Below the pieces are notes generated by a model that saw only the letters and a program-made list of their open reading frames with translations, was not told the origin of the DNA and made no database searches. Below are positions 55,122-64,000 of a DNA stretch of 64,000 bases, one piece after another. Source of the stretch: Drechmeria coniospora (Eukaryota; Ascomycota; Sordariomycetes; Hypocreales; Ophiocordycipitaceae); assembly GCF_001625195.1 (NCBI RefSeq), contig NC_054391.1, positions 4,227,157 to 4,291,156 on the forward strand, written 5' to 3'. Within the stretch, counting starts at the first letter, position 1, and every line of letters begins with the position of its first letter. Position numbers and translations under genes: made by a program.

Positions 55122-55886
55122 TCAATGGTGATGATGTCCCCGAGCATGCTCGTCCTTTTTGTCTTCCTTCTCCGTCTCATGCTTCATTACGATTCCCCCA
55201 ATTCGATCTCCGCCCAAACCCACGACTGCCTGAGTATTCGTCACCTGCAACGGTGTCCTTGCCATGAATGTCATGTGGCAATGCTTGACGTGGCTCTCCT
55301 TGTCGTATCGATGCTCGACCTGAAAGCCCTTCTCCCTCATCCGATGCTCTTTTCTCCAGTAGAATGAGCAGTGGCTGACGTGCCAGCCAAAGGTCGTCCA
55401 GAATTGGGCATCCTCAACAGGCTTGGCGGCGAGGGCAGCCACTTCGTCAACAGTGAGCGGCCGTGTCTGGTTACGGTCGGCCCAGTAGGACCATTCACCG
55501 TTGGGACCAGGGCCGGCTCGGTTGAATTCAGCCGCCAGCTCATCATCGCGGCACTGAGGCGGGAGCCATGACACGGAGAGAGCATCGTATTTGCACCCCA
55601 TCGCCGTCGCTTCGTCGAGGCTGGCGCCGCAGTCGCAGGATATTGCAGTTACGGCTGGCTCATCCGAGCCAAGGTAGGCTTGGAAGCCGTATAGTGCCCA
55701 TCCAAAGGCGATCACGTTCCACCAGGCAAAGAGAACGAGCAGAAGCCAGCGTTTCAGGGGTGCTTGGGGTGCTTTGAAGCCGTCACCGCTGCTTTCCTGC
55801 GAGTCGTTGGAAATAATATGATATTTTTGCTTGAACTGCGGGAGAAGTTCCATGATGCCGGCGATGCTGGTGTGTTGCAGGAGCAT
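55122..55886 (-). CDS. UstY-like membrane protein with two HxxHC motifs
   Basis: Single exon, 254 residues from ATG 55886; an in-frame ATG at 55853 (MELLPQFKQKYHI) gives 243 and may be the true start. One membrane helix (WLLLVLFAWWNVIAFGWALY) lies near residues 47-66 after a short cytosolic tail. The outer part has CDCGASLDEATAMGCKYD, then PPQCRDDELAAEFNRAGPG, and two HxxHC motifs, GWHVSHCSFYW and SHVKHC, about 25 residues apart. A single N-terminal helix plus paired HxxHC is the layout of UstY (DUF3328) proteins, which act on peptide precursors in ustiloxin/phomopsin-type pathways. This protein belongs to a widespread fungal group I recall as uncharacterised, so relation to true UstY is inferred. 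It ends in a His-rich tail. It is divergent from the repeat protein at 56871, sharing about 980 bases. Confidence 0.72.
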   Translation of the reverse strand: MLLQHTSIAGIMELLPQFKQKYHIISNDSQESSGDGFKAPQAPLKRWLLLVLFAWWNVIAFGWALYGFQAYLGSDEPAVTAISCDCGASLDEATAMGCKYDALSVSWLPPQCRDDELAAEFNRAGPGPNGEWSYWADRNQTRPLTVDEVAALAAKPVEDAQFWTTFGWHVSHCSFYWRKEHRMREKGFQVEHRYDKESHVKHCHMTFMARTPLQVTNTQAVVGLGGDRIGGIVMKHETEKEDKKDEHARGHHHH

Positions 55887-56784
55887 GAAGAGGAGGTGGA
55901 ATGAACGTGATATGTTGGCGTGAAAGATGCTAAAGCGGAATTACGGAGGAGTGGAAGTTGACGCAGCAGCGCATTGGCATGATAATCAACAAGCTATTCA
56001 GAAATGCCACCTGCAGAAGGGGACTAAATGATGACCTCATCGTCCCGCGGAGACCTTGCATCTTGAGCGGCACCAACGGTCCGTGACGTGCTCACTTTGC
56101 CGTCGTTGGAGCAGGATGCAAGCTTCTACCCCATGCAAGAAATGTATATTTAGACATGTTAGGAGAACTACATGCACATGATGATACTAAACTACCCACT
56201 GCAGAGCCTGGATTCAAAATCATCTAGCTACGTCCGGGCGAAATTCACCGATATGGTGTCACATTCCAACCCCGGCCTGCTCATCATCTATTCATATCCC
56301 ATACCCCACAATAAGAATGCGGAGTGCATCGACTCCACACACCGGCCAGCCCGGTGGCCGGCATCCGTATCTCGGGACAAGGCCAAGACGCAGGTTGTGC
56401 CGTGCATTAGCAACGGAGAGTCTCAGCATCTACAGTACGCTCCCGGATCGGGAAAAAGTTCGAGGCTCATCATAAGCACCACCGTCGAGCAATGTTTTGT
56501 CAGCTCATCTTACGACATCATGTGTGTGCATGTAAGTCTCACGGCAAGACAAACATCCCATCCTCTATCCCCAGGATGAAAGTCTACACCTAACCGGAAG
56601 CGGGAGGTATCAGTCGTATTCGGTCATATCCCCTACGAGCACCCAAGGTCAGTGAGAATAGAGGCCAATCCGACAAAGGACGACAGCTGCATCTTGTACG
56701 CCGGTTCCCTGTTTCCGTAACACTCGCAGAGGTCATTCGACGGAAGTGTTTTCGGATCTGTACATCGCGCACGTCCAAGGCTTC
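55887..56784. promoter_or_regulatory. Shared upstream region of the divergent UstY-like pair
   Basis: About 980 bases separate the two start codons. No gene lies between them; the small plus-strand frame at 56172-56579 is unconvincing. The arrangement would allow common regulation of both genes. Confidence 0.4.
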
Positions 56785-56792
56785 TATATAAA
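56785..56792 (+). promoter_or_regulatory. TATA box of the repeat/UstY fusion gene
   Basis: TATATAAA about 80 bases before the ATG at 56871, followed by an A-rich and CA-rich leader. It is one of the clearest TATA boxes in the window and suggests strong inducible transcription. Confidence 0.6.
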
Positions 56793-56870
56793 CGCAGCTT
56801 TCCTCCAACCTTGAGCAGTCCCATCCAAAAAAAAACCTCAACTTACACTCAATTCCTCTGTCCTACCACT

Positions 56871-58609
56871 ATGCACAAGCTCACAGCATCCTGCAGCGCC
56901 TTGGCGTTGTTCCTTGCTAACGTCCAGTCCGTTCCCATTTCCGCAACCGGCAACGCTGCACCGGCTGTCGTGCAGGCTCGCGCACTTGACGACTGGCAAA
57001 AGTCTCTGTCGGATGATACTCGTCATCGCTTGGACTTGGCTCTAGAAAACTTAAAGGACGATAGTGCTCCCGGCCAAGCCTTTAGAAATGACACCATCAT
57101 GAGGTGAGATTCTGTCATGCTTTGCAAATCTATCCATCTTTTCTGAAGCGAGCACAACCACTGACACAAAAAATCACTTTCAGAGTTAACATCGAACGCG
57201 AGGCCCTGGATCTGTCCCTCATCGATCTTTCGCAAGCTTTTGGATCGACCCTCCCGGCCTCTCGGTCCTCTGTGTCGAAGGTGGGTGTCATCAAACGAAG
57301 CGAGGCCGAAGACTTCCGCGAGGAGTCTTATACCCGAAGTGGAGGCATGACCTATCCCAAGGTCATTGAGCAGAGGAGCAATGCCGAAGATTTCCGTGAG
57401 GAATCCTACACTCGTAGCGGAGGCATGACTTACCCCAAGGTTGTCGAACAAAGGAGTGATGTCGAAGACTTCCGGGAGGAATCCTACACTCGAAGTGGAG
57501 GCATGACCTATCCCAAGGTAATAGAGCAGAGGAGCGACGCCGAGGATTTCCGTGAGGAATCCTACACTCGATCTGGAGGCATGACGTATCCAAAGGTCAT
57601 CGAACAACGAAGCAATGCCGAGGACTTCCGCGAGGAGTCGTATACTAGAAGCGGAGGTATGACGTACCCTAAAGTTATTGAGGAACGAAGCGACGCCGAG
57701 GACTTCCGCGAGGAGTCGTACACACGAAGCGGAGGCATGACCTACCCCAAGGTCATTGAGCAGAGGAGCGACGCCGAAGACTTCCGCGAGGAATCCTACA
57801 CTCGATCTGGAGGCATGACTTATCCCAAGGTCATTGAGCAGAGGAGCGATGCCGAAGACTTTCGCGAGGAATCCTACACTCGATCTGGAGGCATGACTTA
57901 TCCCAAGGTCATTGAGCAGAGGAGCGATGCCGAAGACTTTCGCGAGGAATCCTACACTCGATCTGGAGGCATGACATATCCCAAGGTAATAGAGCAGAGG
58001 AGCGATGCCGAGGACTTCCGCGAAGAATCATACACCCGAAGCGGAGGTATGACGTATCCCAAGGTCGTCGAGCAGCGCAGCACCAAAGGCGACTACAGCA
58101 CTCTCCTGAACCGTGAAAACCTGGCGCTCGGAGCGATTGAGAGAATCAACATCGCCCATCGAGTGCGCGGAGTCCCGGAGGTGACCATGGAGCAGGCCAA
58201 GGAGATTGGATCGCACGGCGACGACTACATTTCGGGTTACTGGGCCTCCTCCGTTAAGCATGGTGACTTTTGGACTTTGGATCAGGCCGCCGGCAAGCCC
58301 AACTTCATCGAGGGCGGCCAGGCCAACGGCTTCGGCTTCACGCAGAGCACTTTCCACAAGCTCCACTGTCTTGCGAACCTCCGGATGATTCTCAGCTGGC
58401 ACATGACCGGAAACGGAGCCAAGCTGACACGCGACATGAATATGCACACGATCCACTGTCTGGTAAGCGCCACCCCGGCGGGCTGCACGTGTCGGTACTG
58501 ACTGCTTTCGAACCGATAGGAGTACATTCGGGGACGCGAGTTGGCCAGCCCAGATCTGAACGAGGAGCCCATCGACACGGTCGATTACAAGGGCATGGGG
58601 ATTCACTAG
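56871..58609 (+). CDS. Secreted tandem-repeat protein fused to a UstY-like domain (possible RiPP precursor)
   Basis: Three exons: 56871-57103, 57184-58462 and 58520-58609; 533 residues. A signal peptide comes first (MHKLTASCSALALFLANVQS), then a short helical region. Ten tandem repeats of exactly 26 residues follow, each with DFREESYTRSGGMTYPK and a VIEQ-type end. The C-terminal 150 residues include IERINIAHRVRGVPEVT, GYWASSVKHGDFW, FHKLHCLANLRMIL and NMHTIHC-LEYIRGRELA, the last formed across the second intron. The two HxxHC motifs (HKLHC, HTIHC) about 32 residues apart match the UstY/DUF3328 signature. Secretion plus repeated Tyr-containing units resembles dikaritin precursors, so precursor and tailoring domain may be in one chain. 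A KR pair precedes the first repeat, but the repeats have only single arginines, so Kex2-type processing of each unit is uncertain. A structural secreted protein is the alternative. Confidence 0.8.
57296..58075 (+). repeat. Ten coding tandem repeats of 78 bp
   Basis: Units start at 57296 and recur every 78 bases without any length change. The first six differ at many third codon positions (for example CGAAGTGGA, CGTAGCGGA, CGATCTGGA for Arg-Ser-Gly) while the protein is nearly constant. Units seven to nine are almost identical in DNA. Amino acid changes are confined mostly to one position (RSD, RSN, RSE) and VIEQ versus VVEQ or VIEE. Confidence 0.95.
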
Positions 58610-59199
58610 ATGGCTAAGCAGGAGCGGGCGATGCAGCTGGCAAGGGCCTTGACGACGGGTTGAGTGTACAAACCATGGAATCGAAGCGAGCGAGCTGAAG
58701 ACGTTGGCTGTCGTTGATCGTTTCCCCCTTGATTTCGCGTGATGACTGTAACCGCGGCGAAGGATGTTCTCGACGTCGTCTGGCAACCGCTGGGGCCACC
58801 TGTGTCTTTGTTTCTCCTGTACACGCATACTTGGTCGTTTCGGACGATCGGGGCATATTGATCCGGAGGCAGCAATCCCGCTTCGTACCGAACCGTACCG
58901 AACCGTACCATAGATGGTGGACCGTCATCTGCTACCTTTGTCACATGTACATGGACGTGTAGATGTACTTATATCGACCTTGTTGGTGACGCGCAAACTC
59001 TGCCCAGGGACATGGACAGCAGACAGGCGGCTGGCGTCCATTCGAAAGCCTTTGGCATCACCCTTGTATCGTCAAGCGAACCTAGCGGGTCAAAGACAGA
59101 TATCAACGACGGCAGCGGGTGGCGCCGAGGACAGAGGAGCAACATGAACATGAAGGGTGCCGTGCTGCGTCAGGAGGATGGTGTTGCAAGTCATAACTG
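58610..59199. other. Intergenic, short decamer repeat
   Basis: Includes about three GTACCGAACC-type decamers at 58878-58912. No gene is recognisable. Confidence 0.4.
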
Positions 59200-59950
59200 G
59201 GTGCATGTACTGTATATGAACACGTACAGGTACCACGGTTACTTGTACATGTAAGTATACTCCGTACAGGCGCCTGTATTATTATTACTCCGTACTCCGC
59301 ACACGTACCTGTAAGTAAGTATTAGGTGCACATGTACTTACAGCAACTACGGAGTACAGTACGGAGTACAGTATTTCTGTGAAGGACGATGCCTCGCATA
59401 CTGTACACTCCACTCCACCGATGAGCAAACTATAACTATCATTCGTGTATTAATTACTTGCCCTTTCATGTATACAATAATAATACATACACCCAAGTAG
59501 GTAGACGCACGAAAGTACTGTACTGTATATACATGTACGGTGCACGCACGAAGATGGATGCTCCGCATACGTAGTCCGTACCTGTACTTTGATACATACA
59601 GCATTCTGTACATTTACGTATTAGGAAGCAGTACTCCGTACATGAGTATGTAGCCGTATAATTACATGCAAGTATGAATACTGTAACAACATGTATTAAT
59701 ACTGTAATTGTACAACAAGTAGGTAGTTGTACTTGATTTGTAAGTATTTACACATGGATATAAATTGCATTCCCTCTCCCCCATCATGCGCCAAATTGGA
59801 ACATAATAGTAGCGATAACGGTAAAGGAAGCACCGCTCAATCATTCTAAAAGGAATACATCGCCTTGAATCGATCAGGATTATAGCGGTCATGTCAGCAA
59901 GCAAGTACTTATGTACATACAGTACAGGGCATAGATCTCGTCTATAAGCA
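59200..59950. repeat. GTAC-rich intergenic island
   Basis: CTCCGTAC, GTACGGAG, ACATGTAC and AGTAGGTAG words at 59200-59380 and 59500-59760. AT content is higher than in the left-hand islands. Confidence 0.55.
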
Positions 59951-60489
59951 TATTTTGAGTGCTCACTCGCATCTCATGCTGCTACGTCGATCCTCCGGCT
60001 AACATATTGTCCCGTCTCCCAACCCCACTCGCGGGCGATCTCTCATCCGTATCTTTACCACATTAAACATATTACACATCTACGAGCACCAATACTTGCA
60101 TGTACTCATCGTCACAGGAAGCGGCTCGGGATAAAAGCACAGATGTTGCGTCGGCCGTCTCAAGATGGCACAGTCGTGTGCACTTATCCTGGCATCACAT
60201 CGTTTCTCGTCGCTTCTCGTCGCATCCAAGTTGACGACGAATGCCGCCGTTCGGCAAATATCCCTTCAACTTCCTGCACTATGTACAGATGCCCCATACC
60301 CTCCCAGCCCGCTCTTGCATAGTCGATGGCAAAGTCAAATGATGCAAGGAAACGCCGTACAGAAACACCGCACAGAAACGCCGAAAGGTGGTGTCGTGCT
60401 GTCGTGCTGTCTTTGAAATAATCACAGAGGGGTCCCGCAAGCTTGTGTCGTGGCCCCCTCCGTAGACAGCACACCGGACTTCCCATGCC
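59951..60489. other. Intergenic, no gene seen
   Basis: 3' flank of the glycosyltransferase gene; nothing recognisable. Confidence 0.35.
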
Positions 60490-61838
60490 CTACTCCGTCT
60501 TCTTGGTCCCGAATATCCGTCTCCAGGCGCTTTGGAGGGCCATCTCGTTGAAGGCAACATCTTCGTGGGCCCGCTTCGTCGTCCAAACGCTGCCAGACAG
60601 CCGCACGTTCTCCCACGCCTTTCTGCGTATGAAGAAGGAGAAGAAGGCGGAAAACAGCTGGCCGCCTCTGATGTTGCTGTTGGCGCCGCGCTCTTCCATG
60701 CCGATGCCTTCGGCGTACTGATACTGGGCGAATATCGGCGGCGTTACGCTGTAGGACACGAGGTCGCCCGAGAGAATCATCTCCCTCATCATCAGATCCA
60801 CCGGCATGTCGAGATTCACGGCCGACCTTAGCAGCAGCTTCGCGGCGCCGGTCTCGCTGACGGCGTACGCCGTCGTGCAAATGATGCCTCCCGATCGCCT
60901 GATGACTCTCTCGTGTTGGAGCGTCCGGCCCCAGTAGTCTCTGCCGGCCGGCACGGACGGATCCTTGTAGATCCGATGGACCTCCTTGTTCTCGATCGTA
61001 TCGTGGCACTGGCCGAGAAAGAGGACATCCCAATGGCTGCTCAGCCAAGGATCCTCGGCCGGCGCTGCGTCGAAGCTGCCGTTCCCCGCCACCACCTTGG
61101 CCGGCTCGCTCCATCCGGCACGGGGAAGGGCGGCAGACTTCGTGTCGGCCAAGAATTGGCGGAAATGATGATTCAGCCTGGGCATGATTTGTCGAATCTT
61201 GACGTCCCACGTCGCATCCGACTCCAGGACAAGCACGGGCGGCAGTTTTTGTCGTAGCATGGCCGACCAGATCTGCGAGAGGCTTAGGATGCGCGAGACT
61301 ACACTACATGTGCATCACGGAGCGGGCGCCGAGGGGTACGTACGTTTGCATGCGCTCTCCAGCAACCCTTCTCGCCGATCGTCAGCTCGCGCGGCTTCTG
61401 CGTCGGCGGCATGCCCGCGTCCTTGATCATCTCCGGACCGACGCCCAGCTGCTCGGTCACGTCAATGCCGGAAAGGTACGACTGCAGCGACATGGCATCG
61501 AGCCGATCGAAGCGGGTCGACAGATAGAGAAAGTTGACGGAGCCGAACCCCAACGTGCTGTTCCCCGCGCTCTTCATCGACGCGTCCGTCTCGGGGGGGT
61601 ACCCATCGTCGTCGTCGTCGACGAGCTGCCCCGCCAGTCCTTGGCTCTCATGAGTTGGTGGAAGCCATATGGCGGACCGATCTGGTACGGGCACGGTGGC
61701 AAGAAGGTACAGCCCAAGGAGGAGAAAAACCACGACGGCCGGTATGAGCAGCCGAAGGAGGGGGCTGCGACTGGAAAGAGCAGCCTTCGAAGCGACCCAT
61801 GAGCGGGCAAACGCCGCCACGCAATTGGCGTATTGCAT
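60490..61838 (-). CDS. Glycosyltransferase family 25 (LPS-type) membrane protein
   Basis: Two exons, 61838-61344 and 61272-60490; 425 residues. The N-terminus has one membrane helix (LLRLLIPAVVVFLLLGLYLL), giving a type II Golgi-like topology. An Asp-rich stem (DDDDDG) follows. The catalytic domain starts with FLYLSTRFDRLDAMSLQSYL, then PPTQKPRELTIGEKGCWRAH, and across the intron IWSAMLRQKLPPVLVLESDA, where the ESDATWD string is the probable metal/nucleotide-sugar site. HWDVLFLGQCHD, GGIICTTAYAVSETGAAKLL and HEDVAFNEMAL complete it. Such proteins are common in Pezizomycotina and their sugar and acceptor are unknown. The intron has GTACGT/CGCAG ends and phase 0. The first-exon start is the only good ATG before the helix. 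Confidence 0.86.
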
Positions 61839-62039
61839 CGTCTTTGTTCAGAGCCCAAAGCACCCGGTCGATGGAGGAACAGTGACAACTGCTGCCACTT
61901 GCAACGATCTGCTCCGGGCCGTACCTAAGAATGTCGATCCGCAGACGCAGCAGTCGGTTGCGGTGCTTCTTGGGCAAGGTTGATTCGAGAAAGCCGAGCC
62001 AACCCACAATACTTATATTACAGTCCCATCGTTCGCCGA
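61839..62039 (-). promoter_or_regulatory. Upstream region of the glycosyltransferase gene
   Basis: Short flank without a clear TATA box, ending at a GTAC-rich island. Confidence 0.25.
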
Positions 62040-62890
62040 GCTATTTGTTCGAGCAAGCAATTGCAAGTACGGAGCACGCTGAATCGCGTCTACAACTAAT
62101 TGGTTGTAAGTACGAGTAAGTACTGTACTCAAGCACCATGCGTACTGTATGCTTGTCCAAGGCTCCCATCTCTGCCGACTCTCTATAGCAGGTAGAATAT
62201 AGGTACCTATGGAGCCCGCTTTTCCGGGCTGACGTGCGCTAGCGAGTACCGTTCCTGCGTCATCCGGCATGTCATGCCAGCACACTTACTGTACTTACAT
62301 GTACATGTACTTGTACTAGTTGGCTGCCCATGTACTCCGTACTGTAATGTACACCTACTTACAACTTAGTTGTACACGAAAATGCAGTAATAATGCACAC
62401 TTACGTGTACACCTAAGTACATATATATACATTCTCTCGTCGCTCGTGAGTCATGCCATTTGATGCACTTCTGGGCACCCGAACTTGGAGAAATTGGGGC
62501 ACCTGCACACACACGTATTGATATGCTTGAATGCGCAGTACGAGATGCACGGGATTTGTTGGTGCTTGTCCCATCGTTCATCTGCAGGAATCAGTGCAAG
62601 TACGGGGTGTACATGTGCTGTACAAGTAATGGGTGTCCAAGTAAAGTAGCACGAGTACTTGAGACGGTGCTCCGTACTTGTGTGCTGTACAGTAAGTACT
62701 TAATGCAAGGACTCCGTATACAGTATCTACTCCGTACGGAGGAAGTACTCCGTAAGTACTGCGCACTCGTGTAATGCAACACTTCGTACTCCGTAGACTG
62801 CCCCTGTACCCCATGTAGCCTCCGTATTTAAGTAAAGTGCATCCACCGAAAGTGTACCTAATACCTGCACAGTACTTACTGAATAGACTG
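62040..62890. repeat. GTAC-rich intergenic island
   Basis: CTCCGTAC, AAGTACTTA, ACATGTACTTGTAC and GTACACCTAA words dominate 62060-62420 and 62590-62880. No gene. Confidence 0.6.
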
Positions 62891-63572
62891 GGTCCAGGTG
62901 TCTTTTTATGGGTCCACAAGGCCAGCCGTTGTACCTTCTTTTAAATCTTACACAGTGTACTGAGTATTTAAGTCTTATACTGTTTAACCAACATTATTGC
63001 ATGCATCTACGAACAAAAGAATTCTTTCATTCAAGACGCCCTATTTGTAAGGCTAGACGCAAGGGTAAAGTTCGGCTAGGCCGGCATGTGGGGCAGACCT
63101 AGGAGAGTGGAGTCTTCCCTAACAACCAATCGGCTACAAAAAGCACAGTATCGAAAAAGCTTGGAAGGAGGGCAAGCTTTTGTCTGAATACAACCTCACA
63201 ATTGAACGAGGCGCAGTTGCTTACCTGACTGTCTCCGAACGGGTCCGTCTTTTACACTATTAGTAAACACACACATCAGCCATGATATTAATTTTCTATT
63301 ATATTTAAATTATAATCACAATATACATGCGCTATACAAGGGCATAAAAATAATGGATTGATTCCAGTAGTAGATGCTTGAAGTGTAATTAATTATGTTC
63401 TTGAGAGCCAAGTACATAGACTTGACCTCTTTTTGCTACCCTAGAGCTGCTTTTCCTGTTTCTGGTATTTTATTTTTTTTGAACAAGTCATGAACATGAC
63501 GACGGCTAGCTCGACCAATGATCATTTGATTCCCAACTGTTACCAGACCGTCGCAAGGCCCGGCTGAGCCGG
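62891..63572. other. AT-rich block with a possible gene remnant
   Basis: Around 63280-63400 the sequence is strongly AT-rich (ATTATATTTAAATTATAATC), unlike anything else in the window. On the plus strand, 63133-63267 reads a short open stretch including WKEGKLLSEYNLTIERGAV bounded by stops. It has protein-like character but I cannot name it. It may be part of an old transposon altered by repeat-induced mutation, but no terminal repeats are visible. Confidence 0.35.
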
Positions 63573-64000
63573 CTAACTTATTGTGCAGCCCGCTGTGTTT
63601 AGCAAGGCAGTTGTGGCCGCACTGAGCGGTTGAGAGCCGAGTGCACCCCATTGTGCTGCCGCGCTATCCCAGTAGTAAAGTCTTCCGGAGTAGTCTGTGC
63701 TTGGTTTGAAAACTGGGTTAGAACGAACACCCGACTTCGCCAAGAGCTCTTCCCATACGCTATCGCTTAACCGGCACGGCGTAGACGCTCGGCTTCCGTC
63801 ACGGTAGTATACGTCGTGTGAGCCGCCCGGTGCACGGGTCTGGCGAGGGATAGCGGTCGTGGTGAGTGTAGCCGTGCCCCCCCGTGCGGGGTCCTTGTCT
63901 GTGTTCCCCCCGGTGGCCGATGGCGCACCTATGCTCGGATCTGGACCATCTGTCGGTGAAGGGGTAGCCGCACTTATGCTCGGACCTGGACCCTCTGTCG
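63573..64000 (-). CDS. Partial gene at the window edge, Pro/Thr-rich protein
   Basis: An open minus-strand frame enters from the right edge and runs 141 codons to a TAG at 63573-63575. It has no start in the window. The part nearest the edge contains two copies of a GP(G/D)PSI repeat (EGPGPSISAATPSPTDG, then PDPSIGAPSATGG), followed by a Thr-rich stretch and a tail with CRLSDSVWEELLAKSG and YSGRLYYWDSAAAQWG. I do not recognise it. The length without stops, the in-frame repeat and the low-complexity linker followed by a Trp/Tyr-rich end suggest a real secreted or surface protein, but it may continue through an intron rather than stop here. Codon bias is weaker than in the housekeeping genes. 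Confidence 0.45.
   Translation of the reverse strand, partial: TEGPGPSISAATPSPTDGPDPSIGAPSATGGNTDKDPARGGTATLTTTAIPRQTRAPGGSHDVYYRDGSRASTPCRLSDSVWEELLAKSGVRSNPVFKPSTDYSGRLYYWDSAAAQWGALGSQPLSAATTALLNTAGCTIS

Noticed and set aside
1..64000. tRNA, rRNA and CRISPR features
   Set aside because: I scanned for T-loop words with a matching A box, for rRNA blocks and for spaced direct repeats; nothing convincing was found. The 78-bp array at 57296 is coding and has no spacers.

Overview
The window looks like nuclear DNA of a filamentous ascomycete, most likely a sordariomycete of the order Hypocreales. The genes are GC-rich, with a strong G/C bias at third codon positions that leaves long meaningless open frames on the opposite strand. 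Introns are short (about 50-160 bases, one of 315), with GT...AG ends and CTRAC-like branch points. The protein set (VIVID-type photoreceptor, Pex20, CreC, a CreD-type arrestin, Clr5, UstY-like proteins) is typical of Pezizomycotina. Gene models below were built by joining reading frames at plausible splice sites; in every multi-exon model the summed coding length is a multiple of three. All protein names are by recognition, without database searches.

Layout. 1-5.7 kb: no confident gene; GTAC-rich repeat islands and one possible gene relic. 5.7-22.9 kb: DUF7820-type membrane protein (+), PEX20 (-), SEC13 (+), secreted GPI-type PQQ sugar dehydrogenase-like protein (-), Nse2/Mms21 SUMO ligase (-), VVD light receptor (+), Fpg-type DNA glycosylase (-). 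23.2-24.7 kb: a spliced non-coding host transcript whose introns carry six box C/D snoRNAs in the same order as yeast snR78-77-76-75-74-73. 25.4-32.9 kb: Clr5-domain protein, Slm1-type PH/BAR protein and CreD-like arrestin, all (-). 33-37.4 kb: repeat-rich intergenic DNA. 37.4-50.7 kb: creC (-), GEM1/Miro (+), ABD1 cap methyltransferase (-), RPN7 (+), alanine aminotransferase (-). 50.8-62 kb: accessory-looking region with a purine minisatellite, an APH-type kinase-like protein, a divergent pair made of a UstY-like membrane protein and a secreted repeat protein ending in a UstY-like double HxxHC domain, and a family 25 glycosyltransferase. 62-64 kb: GTAC-rich and AT-rich DNA, then a gene fragment that runs off the edge.

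How it fits together. Most genes are housekeeping: secretion and nuclear pore (SEC13), peroxisome import (PEX20), proteasome (RPN7), mRNA capping (ABD1), mitochondrial dynamics (GEM1), DNA repair (FPG, NSE2), TORC2 signalling (SLM), rRNA methylation (snoRNAs). Two carbon-catabolite genes with opposing genetic roles, creC and a creD-like arrestin, lie about 4.6 kb apart. The best candidate for an undescribed system is the divergent pair at 55.1-58.6 kb: the repeat protein combines a signal peptide, ten 26-residue tyrosine-containing repeats and a UstY-like domain, so it resembles a RiPP precursor fused to its own tailoring enzyme. The islands packed with GTAC palindromes that fill most intergenic gaps are the other unexplained feature.
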